Below, one piece after another: positions 53,930 through 61,932 of a DNA stretch of 64,000 bases. Below the pieces are notes generated by a model. It was not told where the DNA came from, made no database searches, and worked only from the letters and a program-made list of their open reading frames with translations. Source of the stretch: Riemerella anatipestifer_F. Lineage in GTDB: Bacteria; Bacteroidota; Bacteroidia; Flavobacteriales; Weeksellaceae. The position numbers and the translations under genes are program-made. Location of the stretch: the NCBI RefSeq assembly GCF_037861325.1, contig NZ_JAFELW010000004.1. One strand, 5' to 3'. The stretch's first letter is position 1. The number at the start of each line of letters is the position of its first letter.

Positions 53930-55417
53930 TCATTCTGTTTTATTTTGTTCTTTACTTGGAATAAGCATCAGTAATGGACTTAAAGCGTTTTTAATTTTGT
54001 TTATGCTTACACCCTCTTTTTTTGCTTTATTCTCTATCAAATTCATAATTTCACCCTTATTATCGTAAGCATCACCTAAAATGCGCTTCAATTCTTCTGG
54101 TTTTTCAACTATAAATTTACCTATCATGCCTTTTACTTGACGTAATCCATCAGAACTAACTAAGTCTTTAACATCTGGTGTTAACAATATTTTTGTTAAA
54201 TCCACAGCACCTAATGTGTATAATGGTACTTTTCCTGTCTCATTCCAATACGCACTGATATGGGAATCAAAAGCAAAACTTCTAAATTTATCATTATCTC
54301 TTTCTAAATCAGCACCATCAGGTTTAGCTAATCTATCTTCAATCGCTACTTGTAAGTTTTTACGAGCCTCTCGTAACCAAATCTTACCCGAACGTGACAT
54401 AGTTTTGCTAGTTTCATTAGTGAACCTATTTATGTATTTATGACCATATTCCATATAATAATCAGGAGCTGTTTTACCTGGATTTTGCCTCCTAAAATCT
54501 CTAGCCCTCCAAGCATAATATCCTGTATGCCCTAATAGTTTTATATAAAAAGGCGTAGGTTCTTGTCCATCAGGATCTATCAACATTATAGGATTATTAT
54601 TAGTATAGGCATACGGTTGCATTGTTTTCTCTACCAATGGGTCTACATTCAAGAATATAGACACTCTTGGGTCATAGTATCTTGCTCCATAATAATATAA
54701 CCCTGTTTCAGAGTCTAATTCTTTACCGTTAAATAAGTATGGCATTCTTCTACTCACTTTATGCTCATCAAATAGCACCTCCCCAAATGCCATGTATTCG
54801 GTATGTTGATTGATGTTCCCGTCTTTGTCTGTAATGTAACTACTGCTACCTAAGTGGTCAGGGTGATAATAGTATAAATTCTTTTCCTCTATCCCATTAT
54901 CCACATAACCAAACCCACCTTTTACATTGTCAGGCTTTACAGGGTCTCCATATTGCACCGGAGGTCCCGGAACATCACCCGGCTCGTTAAATTTAGGCGG
55001 TCTTGGCCAACCCTCTGGTGGCTCTTGGTCTTGGCTAATGTCTGACCAATCTATACTTGGGTACTCTTGCCCCGTAAAGTCAGGTGTGCCGTATATACCG
55101 TGCTGGGTTGGTGGTCCCGGTGGTACATTTAAACCACGTACATAGTTATCTATTGCCTCCTGTATTTTCGCACTCTGTTTAATGTAGTCTATACCGCCAG
55201 CGGTTAGACCTGTTGGCTGATGAAAAGTACCTTCCCCTAACTTAGAAACAATATGGCTTGTGCCTTCAAAGTAATGCTTAGTAAACTTGCCTTTTTGCCA
55301 TTTTGACAGTCTTTTTTTACTGCGTACCGTTCCGTCATCGCTCCGTCGTGTCTCCTTCGTAAGTCCGACGAAACCCCGAAACGCATTTCTCCTTTTTATG
55401 ACAGTTTGATAGTACAT
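53930..55417 (-). CDS. Rhs-family orphan C-terminal protein, module 2
   Basis: A 495-residue protein with only the end of an Rhs core. Order: a basic start of unusual composition (1-45), KWQKGKFTKHYFEG and LGEGTF (40-65), a Pro-rich linker (about 97-175), YYYHPDHLGSSSYITDKDGNINQHTEYMAFGE, and the core end YLFNGKELDSETGLYYYGARYYDPRVSIFLNVDPLVEK. After PYAYTNNNPIMLIDPDGQ begins the variable C-terminal domain (about 285-495) with YMEYGHKYINRFTNETSKTMSRSGKIWLREARKNLQ and FRSFAFDSHISAYWNETGKVPLYTLG; I do not recognise it. Complete Rhs proteins are several times longer, so this is an orphan module. It is the only intact one of the array. Confidence 0.8.
   Translation of the reverse strand: MYYQTVIKRRNAFRGFVGLTKETRRSDDGTVRSKKRLSKWQKGKFTKHYFEGTSHIVSKLGEGTFHQPTGLTAGGIDYIKQSAKIQEAIDNYVRGLNVPPGPPTQHGIYGTPDFTGQEYPSIDWSDISQDQEPPEGWPRPPKFNEPGDVPGPPVQYGDPVKPDNVKGGFGYVDNGIEEKNLYYYHPDHLGSSSYITDKDGNINQHTEYMAFGEVLFDEHKVSRRMPYLFNGKELDSETGLYYYGARYYDPRVSIFLNVDPLVEKTMQPYAYTNNNPIMLIDPDGQEPTPFYIKLLGHTGYYAWRARDFRRQNPGKTAPDYYMEYGHKYINRFTNETSKTMSRSGKIWLREARKNLQVAIEDRLAKPDGADLERDNDKFRSFAFDSHISAYWNETGKVPLYTLGAVDLTKILLTPDVKDLVSSDGLRQVKGMIGKFIVEKPEELKRILGDAYDNKGEIMNLIENKAKKEGVSINKIKNALSPLLMLIPSKEQNKTE
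54573..54829 (-). repeat. Rhs core segment, copy 2
   Basis: The intact copy inside the module 2 protein; nearly the same as 52553-52808. Confidence 0.8.
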
Positions 55418-55436
55418 TTTTTAGTTTATTTTAGCA

Positions 55437-55610
55437 TCACCAACTCCGATACACTACCATAAACACTCTCGCTAACAAAATAATAATTCCTAAAAATAAA
55501 AGAGGAAACCAATATCTTCTATTTTCCAAATTACTAGACTTTCTAAGGTATATTCCAACAATAATTAACAATATTGGGACAACGAACTTCAATGCAATTT
55601 CAACATTCAT
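55437..55610 (-). CDS. Small two-helix membrane protein (57 aa)
   Basis: A short ORF from 55610, MNVEIALKFVVPILLIIVG at the N-terminus, with two hydrophobic helices (about 6-20 and 35-52) around a basic loop (YLRKSSNLENRRYW). It starts one base after the stop of another small membrane ORF (55612-55731), so they would be coupled. Position after the module 3 toxin remnant suggests an immunity or accessory protein; its 3' end (ending RSW) merges with the VSELV-type junction. Too short to be certain. Confidence 0.5.
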   Translation of the reverse strand: MNVEIALKFVVPILLIIVGIYLRKSSNLENRRYWFPLLFLGIIILLARVFMVVYRSW

Positions 55611-55611
55611 A

Positions 55612-55816
55612 TTATTTTCTTTTAATTTTTTTTTTTAAACAATATAGTGCAAATAAAATAAAAAAACTAATTACTATATAAGCTCTTAATAACTCTCCTT
55701 CGTCTGTAGGGTCATAATCTTTACCCTTCATATATTCTTTTTTTTCGCTTAATGTATAAAAACATATAAAGAGAAGTTATTAAAAACATCAATATATATA
55801 CTGTATCTCTATCCAT
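55612..55816 (-). pseudogene. Small two-helix membrane ORF split at an A8 tract
   Basis: Two overlapping small frames: 55721-55816 (31 codons, MDRDTVYILMFLITSLYMFL) and 55612-55731 (39 codons, starting MKGKDYDPTDEGELLRAY, helix VISFFILFALYCL). If the A8 run at 55738-55745 had seven As, they would join into one 67-residue protein with two membrane helices. So this looks like a single small gene broken by a homopolymer change, or two coupled tiny genes. Part of the module 3 immunity region. Confidence 0.5.
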
Positions 55817-56712
55817 CATAATTCACTATTTTGTATAGCTCTTGTTCCTGTTTCTTTAATAATCTTCTTATTAACTTTTTGCATTTCATCCAATGTTTGT
55901 TTTGTTGAATTTTAATACTAGGAGTTGGACCTGGTAAAACTGCATCAACTGTTTCTGAAACCATAGCACTAATTATTTCATTTCTCACAGTATTATATGT
56001 TGCTTTATTAGAATAATCATTCGTTATTACCTCAACACCTACTTCTATAAGAGAGCCCATAGTTGACATTCCTGCTCCAAGTGAAGACATTGTAAGTCCT
56101 GGTGTTGCTCCTACTCCACTTACTCTCCTGCAGCCGCCATAATCAAACCTCCTACAACTATCTTATCTCCTGTTTCCTGCATTACTCTGGCATTTCTAAC
56201 TATTTTTTTTATTATTTTTAACCCAAGTCTGTGTATTCTTAGCTATCTGTGCTGTCTCTTGTTTTACTCTATTATAAGCCTTACTAACTTTATTCTCAAC
56301 ATTATTTAATTTTTGTTTTACATAATTTACTCTACTATCTAATTGTTGCTTTATATATCCCCTTACATCAAATTGTACCTGCTTTCCATTAGAATCTATA
56401 AACACCACTGGATTTTGATAAGTGTATGAATAAGTCGCAAAGTTCATTGGGTTAAATACTCCCCCATTATGCTGACCATCTATATAGTGCTCCGTTTCCA
56501 TTATTGGATTATAGCCACTCAATGGGTCTGTACCGAGCCACAAACTTACTCTTGGGCGTAGTACCTCGCCCCGTAGTAGTATAGTCCCGTCTCGCTATCC
56601 ACTCCTTTCCATTAAACAAATACGGCATTCTTCTACTCACTTTATGCTCGTCAAACAATACCTCGCCAAAGGTGATATACTCTGTGAGCTGACTAATGTT
56701 GACTTCTTTGTC
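55809..56712 (-). pseudogene. Rhs orphan toxin module 3, multiply frameshifted
   Basis: Fragments in three frames. Near 56560-56700 a core remnant reads SQLTEYITFGEVLFDEHKVSRRMPYLFNGKE, then loses one base (in place of ELDSET) and another before PRVS. Next is WLGTDPLSGYNPIMETEHYIDGQHNGGVF to WVKNNKK (56196-56543), a frame change at an A8 run into IVRNARVMQETGDKIVVGGLIMAAAG, another near 56125, and the last part SSLGAGMSTMGSLIEVGVEVITNDYS (55809-56090). At least four lesions, not all in homopolymers, show true decay. The C-terminal domain type is unknown. Confidence 0.7.
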
Positions 56713-56799
56713 TAAACCAATATTTTAAAGAACCTCTATGCTGGATAAAAATATCTCTCAATATTTTAAATCATCATCACTAACTTTGGTACACGACCC
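56703..56799 (-). repeat. Module junction repeat J3
   Basis: Related to 52801-52890. It marks the upstream edge of the array; the M23 peptidase gene, a plus-strand gene, begins 97 bp further on. Confidence 0.65.
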
Positions 56800-56895
56800 A
56801 ATATATTCATCTCTAAAATTTATCACTTTTTAACATATACAGGACAATTATTAAGACTAAAGCTCGTTAAATTTGCAATCTTAATTTTTACTTTA

Positions 56896-57726
56896 ATGAA
56901 AAACATCAATAATAAATATATACTAGGAGGGCTTTTTTTGATAATACTACTACAATCTCTTTTTATAATTAAGCTCTATTCTGAAAAGGACGACAAACAA
57001 TACGAAGTCAATCTCGTTAAAATCAACACCCAAAAAGACAGCGTAGATTACTCCAAAATAAAACAAGATTTAGGACTTATACACAATACGGTAAAAGATT
57101 TGCATCGTTTCTTAGCTTCTAAGCAGGTAGTTAATTCCAACATAGAAAACCTAGCTCAAGACAGTCTTAACAATAGTGTCTATCTCGCCAAAACAGCCAA
57201 CAGATACAGCCAATACTTGGTAGATTTACAAGAAAAACTTCAGACTGTACCGCTGGGCATTCCTACGGAAGGCTATATATCATCTCATTTTGGGAAGAGA
57301 AAAAATCCTATTCCTCCTAAAACTGCTTTAGCTTCTCTAAAATCTTCTACCAAGACAAATACAGACTCTGCTGCCACTACCAAAATAAACTCCACTCCAA
57401 AAGAACCAGAACAAATGCAATTTCATAAAGGGATAGACATTGCAGTAAGCATTGGCAAAGACATCAAAAGTTCCGCTGCAGGAACTATCCTTTTTGCAGG
57501 AGAGAAAAGTGGCTACGGCAAATGCGTGATTATCTCTCACGGCAACGGACTAGCCACTCTCTACGGGCACCTCTCTCAAATTCTAGTAAAAGCTAGCGAT
57601 AAGATAAAAGCAGGGGAGACTATTGCCAAATCAGGAAATACAGGACGCTCCACTGGACCGCACTTGCATTACGAAGTCCACAAGAATGGTACTCCCATTA
57701 ACCCAAAATTATTTTTAACCCTTTAG
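56896..57726 (+). CDS. M23-family peptidoglycan endopeptidase-like protein
   Basis: A 276-residue protein with one N-terminal membrane helix (about 9-26) and a coiled-coil-like stretch (40-115), then a LytM domain. Zinc/catalytic residues are His177 and Asp181 in HKGIDIA and His256/His258 in GPHLHYEV, with GNTGRSTG preceding. A Ser/Thr/Pro-rich insertion of ~35 residues (about 139-174) splits the FGKRKNPI and FHKGID segments that are normally close together. All four ligands are kept, so the enzyme is probably active, unlike EnvC/NlpD-type activators. Role: cell-wall remodelling. Single gene between the Rhs array and DUF2459. Confidence 0.88.
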   Translation: MKNINNKYILGGLFLIILLQSLFIIKLYSEKDDKQYEVNLVKINTQKDSVDYSKIKQDLGLIHNTVKDLHRFLASKQVVNSNIENLAQDSLNNSVYLAKTANRYSQYLVDLQEKLQTVPLGIPTEGYISSHFGKRKNPIPPKTALASLKSSTKTNTDSAATTKINSTPKEPEQMQFHKGIDIAVSIGKDIKSSAAGTILFAGEKSGYGKCVIISHGNGLATLYGHLSQILVKASDKIKAGETIAKSGNTGRSTGPHLHYEVHKNGTPINPKLFLTL

Positions 57727-57730
57727 AGGC

Positions 57731-58408
57731 TTATTGATAGTGTCTGAAAATACCGAAATCTGTAGGCGTCCATAACGCTGCTTTTTGCCCCGCCGCCTTT
57801 AGAGCATTATTTGCCCAAGTGTTGCAGGTGTGCATAAAACTATAGCTTCCTTTAGCTTCGTAGAAAGCATCGTTAGAGCCATACACCGCATCGGTTTTTA
57901 TGAGTATCGTCTTGCCACTTTCATCGGTATCGAAACTTTCCTTTACAAAACGAACAAGGTTAGCGTACTGTGTTTCTGTAAGCATTATTTTTTTGCAGTC
58001 TTCACCTTCTTTCATTTTAGCGTAGTAAGTACAGTGCATTGCCGATTCGCCTAGCCAAAACGCAGCATTAAACGCCGTAGAAAACTTTAAGTCTGCCCAT
58101 TCTGGCGTATCTAGGTAGAAGCCTTTATCTCCCCAGCCTACTGCTAGATAGGGTAAGTTTTCGTTTTGCGAACGCGTATTTTTGTAAGGCACCACCTCGC
58201 TCCAATTGATGAGTGATGTCTGGGTAGGCATCACCAAATCGGTATGGACGCCATTGGTATAGATGTAAGTAGGAATGGTCTTCACCTCACTCACCTGCTC
58301 ATCCGAAACAGGTATCAGCGGCAATAGCAGCGCTAGCAATACATACACCACCACAAAGCCTACCACAACACCCAGTATCTTTAGTAGGAAGAACAATAGC
58401 TTTTTCAT
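57731..58408 (-). CDS. DUF2459/TIGR02117 family protein
   Basis: A 225-residue protein with one N-terminal membrane helix (about 5-32) and a periplasmic-side domain beginning TYIYTNGVHTDLVMP. The conserved motifs VGWGDKGFYLDTPEWADL and FMHTCNTWANNALKAAG are those of the DUF2459 (TIGR02117) family. The HTCNTWAN segment with a Cys and preceding His, together with NGVHTDL, resembles a papain/NlpC-like arrangement, but no activity is established. It converges with the M23 gene with only 4 bp between the stops. Confidence 0.85.
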   Translation of the reverse strand: MKKLLFFLLKILGVVVGFVVVYVLLALLLPLIPVSDEQVSEVKTIPTYIYTNGVHTDLVMPTQTSLINWSEVVPYKNTRSQNENLPYLAVGWGDKGFYLDTPEWADLKFSTAFNAAFWLGESAMHCTYYAKMKEGEDCKKIMLTETQYANLVRFVKESFDTDESGKTILIKTDAVYGSNDAFYEAKGSYSFMHTCNTWANNALKAAGQKAALWTPTDFGIFRHYQ

Positions 58409-58504
58409 TTTTCATCAGAATTATATACCACGAAGATAGCTTTTTATTTTATTCACAGAAACCTCTCTCCCCAAAAACCTGCACATTTCCAAAAAAAATT
58501 TACA

Positions 58505-58748
58505 GGGCGTCCCCCTCGCTCCAATCATTCCACCGAAACCTACTTTCCACACCTCCATACCCTACCGTTACCACAATGCCCAAAGCCCAACAAAACTCGC
58601 CACCCCGAAGCCTATTTCATTCCATCGAGGAGTAATTTTTTTTCCATCAGCCTCGCGTAAAATTTCCGTCGGTCTCGCGTAAAATTTCCTGCCCGATGGA
58701 ATTTTCACGCAAGACCGATGCTGCTCTAACAACCAACTGACCTTACGC
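58505..58748 (-). repeat. Structured interspersed repeat, copy 3 (minus strand)
   Basis: On the minus strand it starts GGCGTAAGG and ends GGGGGACGCCC; GGCGT can pair with ACGCC. It is the longest copy (244 nt) and includes three 22-23-nt units: two in tandem (58645-58667 and 58668-58689, both with CTCGCGTAAAATTTCC) and one inverted (58698-58720, GGAATTTTCACGCAAGACC). The TAA within its GCGTAAGG end supplies the stop codon of the upstream 81-residue ORF. A 61-codon frame crosses the element and is considered spurious. GC content is well above the surroundings. Confidence 0.55.
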
Positions 58749-58988
58749 CTCATCTATCAGCAAACCTATTCTTTTACAATACTGTATTAAATCCTCAACC
58801 TCGTTTCCTATCATATTTTTTATAACGGGGGTTTTCACCATTCTACTTAATTCGTATCCCACAGATAACAATAGCTCTGTAACAGTAAAAGCAGCCTGCC
58901 TTAAATCCTGAATCCGCTCCGCTTCAACATTCCTATTGTTGGCAGACAAAATTTCTACGATACGGTCAATTTTCTTCAAATAATCCAT
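58743..58988 (-). CDS. Hypothetical helical protein, ending in the structured repeat
   Basis: An 81-residue, mostly helical protein: MDYLKKIDRIVEILSANNRNVEAERIQDLRQAAFTVTELLLSVGYELSRMVKTP. I do not recognise it. The last three codons and the stop (D-E-A-stop) lie at the edge of structured repeat copy 3, so the natural C-terminus may have been replaced by the repeat insertion. It ends 26 bp before the queG stop on the same strand. Expression likelihood moderate. Confidence 0.5.
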   Translation of the reverse strand: MDYLKKIDRIVEILSANNRNVEAERIQDLRQAAFTVTELLLSVGYELSRMVKTPVIKNMIGNEVEDLIQYCKRIGLLIDEA

Positions 58989-59014
58989 AACAAAACCATC
59001 TCGGTGGCTAGTCT

Positions 59015-59953
59015 TTAGTCTGATAGCTCTTGATCTAAAAAAGAGATATTCCGTTGTAGTCCTGCAAACTTAGTCCTTTTAACAGGCGATTTTCTAAATA
59101 TTTCGGAAAACAAATCTTGAGTAAGCTCTCTCCATTCCCTTTTAGTAAAGTTTTTAAGGGCAGGATTTGGGTTAAACAAAGGCTGGTTGTGAGGTTTAGA
59201 AAAGCGGTTCCAAGGGCAAACCTCTTGGCAAATATCACACCCAAACATCCAGTCTTGCATATTAGACCTAAACGCTGTAGGAATTTCCTCCTTGAGTTCT
59301 ATGGTAGCATACGAAATGCAACGGCTGCCATCTATAATTTTTTCATTAACAATAGCCTTGGTAGGACAGGCATCTATACAACGCGTGCAGCGTCCGCAAT
59401 GGTCAGTTGTAGGAGCGTCTGGCTCTAGCTCCAAATCGCAAATAATTTCGGCTAGAAAGAAAAAAGACCCGCTTTTTTTAGAAATTAGGTTAGCATTCTT
59501 CCCCACCCAGCCAATTCCAGATTTTTTTGCCCATGCCCGTTCCAACACAGGTGCAGAATCCACAAACACTCTAAAGCCAAAAGCCCCTATCTCCTCCTGA
59601 AGTTCTGCAACCATATCCCTCAAAATATCTTTAATGACCTCGTGGTAATCTCTACCATACGCATACTTTGATATTTTAAAGTTATCTATGGTGGGTAATT
59701 CCTCTTGCGGAAAGTAATTATACGACAACGAAATAACGGAGCGAGAGCCTTCCACCAGTAGCCTTGGGTCTAAACGCTTGTCAAAATGGTTTTCCATATA
59801 GGACATTTTGCCATGATAGTCCTTTTTTAGCCACTCCTCTAGCCTAGGGGCTTCCTCCTCCAAAAATGTAGCCTGCGAAATACCACAAGACTGAAAGCCA
59901 AAAGCTTTGGCTTTATTTTTTATCAGTTGGGTATGGTAGGCTATTTTGTTCAC
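59015..59953 (-). CDS. queG: Epoxyqueuosine reductase
   Basis: A 312-residue cobalamin-dependent enzyme for the last step of queuosine synthesis in tRNA. The N-terminal half binds cobalamin (YAYGRDYHEVIKDILRDMV; SAPVLERAWAKKSGIGWVGKNANLI) and the C-terminal half has two [4Fe-4S] clusters, CGRCTRCIDACPTKAI and CDICQEVCPWNRF. Length is as in QueG without the HEAT extension. It is divergent from the rhodanese gene. Confidence 0.96.
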   Translation of the reverse strand: MNKIAYHTQLIKNKAKAFGFQSCGISQATFLEEEAPRLEEWLKKDYHGKMSYMENHFDKRLDPRLLVEGSRSVISLSYNYFPQEELPTIDNFKISKYAYGRDYHEVIKDILRDMVAELQEEIGAFGFRVFVDSAPVLERAWAKKSGIGWVGKNANLISKKSGSFFFLAEIICDLELEPDAPTTDHCGRCTRCIDACPTKAIVNEKIIDGSRCISYATIELKEEIPTAFRSNMQDWMFGCDICQEVCPWNRFSKPHNQPLFNPNPALKNFTKREWRELTQDLFSEIFRKSPVKRTKFAGLQRNISFLDQELSD

Positions 59954-59984
59954 AGGTGCAAAAGTATAAATTTAATGCCTAAAA

Positions 59985-60016
59985 TTTGGGTATTGTGCTA
60001 ATCTCTTCTATCTTTA
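59985..60016 (+). promoter_or_regulatory. Candidate promoter for the rhodanese gene
   Basis: TTTG (59985-59988), 20-bp spacer, TATCTTTA (60009-60016); the last base is off the consensus. It lies 30 bp before the start codon. Confidence 0.45.
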
Positions 60017-60046
60017 CGCCTCGAAACCTTATAACTTAACCGTATT

Positions 60047-60331
60047 ATGATTGAAGAAGTATTAAAATCAGGAAATTACCACCTTATAGATGTAAGAGAA
60101 CCTATGGAACTAGAAATGGACGGAAACATAGAAGCTGCTAAAAACATTCCACTAGGAGAATTAGAAGACCGAAAAGAGGAAGTTACCAGCCTAGACGGCA
60201 ATGTAATCTTGTTTTGTAGAAGCGGCAACAGAAGTGGCAGAGCCGTAGAATATTTTAAATCCCTTGGGCTTACTAATGTCCACAACGGTGGTGGCTACGC
60301 TGACTTAAAGGAAGTTTTGGATAACCTCTAA
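60047..60331 (+). CDS. Single-domain rhodanese-like protein
   Basis: A 94-residue rhodanese fold: LIDVREPMELEMDGNIEAAKNIPLGELEDR and the active-site loop FCRSGNRSGRA with Cys57. This loop, six residues from Cys to Arg, is the size used for sulfur rather than phosphate. No signal peptide, so cytoplasmic sulfurtransferase; partner unknown. It stands alone, followed by a terminator. Confidence 0.9.
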   Translation: MIEEVLKSGNYHLIDVREPMELEMDGNIEAAKNIPLGELEDRKEEVTSLDGNVILFCRSGNRSGRAVEYFKSLGLTNVHNGGGYADLKEVLDNL

Positions 60332-60347
60332 ACCTTTACTAACTCAT

Positions 60348-60376
60348 AACAAAGGTGGCAATAAGCCACCTTTGTT
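60348..60376. terminator. Terminator after the rhodanese gene
   Basis: Perfect 12-bp stem (60348-60359 with 60365-60376), loop AATAA. Confidence 0.85.
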
Positions 60377-60476
60377 TATTTAAGAACTTTCTCAAAGGCT
60401 TTCCTAGGGCTACCTCTAAAATAAACCTCCCCACAATACTGATAACCTAAATACTGTAAAATGTGGAGCTTTGGTT
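60376..60476 (-). pseudogene. Duplicated 3' end of a GNAT acetyltransferase gene
   Basis: About 95 bp match 61383-61478 with eight mismatches (about 91% identity) and encode the C-terminal residues LHILQYLGYQYCGEVYFRGSPRKAFEKVLK with a stop at 60376. The parental gene is the GNAT gene at 61378-61875. The copy has no 5' part and ends abruptly next to the GLPGLI stop, so the GLPGLI gene is flanked by a direct repeat of GNAT 3' sequence. Confidence 0.8.
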
Positions 60477-60481
60477 CTCAA

Positions 60482-61267
60482 TCATCTCTCTATAAAATTA
60501 TTATATATTCTAACCTTCGCTTGATAGTTTTCCTCAAGTCTTTTTTTACTTTCTTGGTCTGCAAAGTCATAGAGAACTTGTGCAGGTCTTGCATGCATCG
60601 CATTTTTAAATACCTTCAAATACTCAGAGTAAGTTTTAACTGTCTTTTCGTTAGCATTCTCTATTATACACTCTTTTACATTCATCCTATCCGATTTTTT
60701 TATAGAAATCAATTCAAAACGTACATCTCCCGTATCATCTTCTGCTTCTAAGACTAAACCAGGTAAGCCAAAAAATTTAAACGGTCCCGCAGGAATAGGT
60801 ATTTCTGTAGTGTACCAAACGGTATAATTTCTTCCTGAAAGTTTACCCATAGCTTTTTTAGCAGTATATTCTCCTATTTTTTTTGTTTGTGTATCTAACG
60901 TCCATTTGGTATCTACTTTCCATTCAAATTTGAAACCTTCATCATTTATTCGAGTATGTTGTGTTATAATGTTATTTTTTAAATCTCCTGTAATATATTC
61001 ACTTTGAAATCCTTTTTTTCTAGGAACAGAAAGCACCCCAAAATCCATATTAGCTCTAAGTTTCAATCTTAAAGAATCTGACTGAATCCTTGCCTCTGAA
61101 ACATATAATGTCTCATTACCATCAATAAATAACCTAACATCATAGGGAACTACAGCTTCTTGCGTTGTAAGAGAATCTATACGGTGAAACACACAATAGT
61201 CCACTCTAAGCTGAGATATTAAAACTTGAAAACAGAATAAAGAAAACAATATATAGACTCTTACCAT
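60482..61267 (-). CDS. GLPGLI family protein
   Basis: A 261-residue exported protein. The family-defining motif appears as FKFFGLPGLVLEAEDD (around residue 175), preceded by IPIPAGPFKF and NYTVWYTTEIPI. A signal peptide lies at MVRVYILFSLFCFQVLISQ, which supports the start at 61267 over one 51 bp upstream. GLPGLI proteins are abundant in Flavobacteriia, often beside TonB receptors; their function is unknown. Here it is inserted between the two copies of the GNAT gene end. Confidence 0.88.
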   Translation of the reverse strand: MVRVYILFSLFCFQVLISQLRVDYCVFHRIDSLTTQEAVVPYDVRLFIDGNETLYVSEARIQSDSLRLKLRANMDFGVLSVPRKKGFQSEYITGDLKNNIITQHTRINDEGFKFEWKVDTKWTLDTQTKKIGEYTAKKAMGKLSGRNYTVWYTTEIPIPAGPFKFFGLPGLVLEAEDDTGDVRFELISIKKSDRMNVKECIIENANEKTVKTYSEYLKVFKNAMHARPAQVLYDFADQESKKRLEENYQAKVRIYNNFIER

Positions 61268-61377
61268 TAAATCACTATATAGATATATAATATTTTTGCA
61301 ATTGCTAATGTATAACATTTAGGATAATCATTTTCTTTTAGATTCCTCAATAAATAGGTTAATCAGCAAAAGCCTTT

Positions 61378-61875
61378 TTATTTTAGAACTTTCTCAAAGG
61401 CTTTCCTAGGGCTTCCCCTAAAGTAAACCTCCCCACAATACCAATAACCTAAATGCTGTAAAATATGGAGCATTGGTTGGTTATCGTAATTGGTATCTAC
61501 TTTTATACTGTAAATATTTTGTTGCTTCGCCCAATCTTCTATCCACAGGAACATCTGCTTAGCAATCCCTTTTCCTAAGCACTGGTCGTGTACCACTACA
61601 CGATGCACCACTATATAATCTCCGTTGGATAACCATTCCCCTTCTATATTATCATAGGCTGGTTCGTTATTGAGCATTAGAGCGGCATAGCCCAAGACCT
61701 CATCACCTTGAACCCAAATATAGCCCACACCATCACGAATGTCTTGTTCTACCACACTTCTATTAGGGTAACCATCTTGCCATTGGTTACTGCCATCTTC
61801 CTTTCTTCTTCTAATGCCCTGCTGAAGCATCTCCCAAATAATATCTGTATCTTCTATTCTCGCTGGTTGAAACAT
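61378..61875 (-). CDS. GNAT-family N-acetyltransferase
   Basis: A 165-residue acetyltransferase with the acetyl-CoA loop VHDQCLGKGIAKQMFLWIEDWAKQ (Q/R-x-x-G-x-G/A form QCLGKG) and the C-terminal region DNQPMLHILQHLGYWYCGEVYF. The acceptor substrate is not evident. Starts MFQPARIEDTDIIWEML as usual for the family. Its last ~95 bp are duplicated at 60376-60476. Confidence 0.88.
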   Translation of the reverse strand: MFQPARIEDTDIIWEMLQQGIRRRKEDGSNQWQDGYPNRSVVEQDIRDGVGYIWVQGDEVLGYAALMLNNEPAYDNIEGEWLSNGDYIVVHRVVVHDQCLGKGIAKQMFLWIEDWAKQQNIYSIKVDTNYDNQPMLHILQHLGYWYCGEVYFRGSPRKAFEKVLK

Positions 61876-61932
61876 CTATTTCTGTTTTTCAATATGACAC
61901 TTTGCAACTTCTAAATCTTAACACTCTGCTAT

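Noticed and set aside
58568..58753. 61-codon frame across structured repeat copy 3
   Set aside because: It runs entirely through the repeat and its inverted units; the residues (RSCVKIPSGRKFYARPTEIL) simply translate the repeated 22-bp motif.
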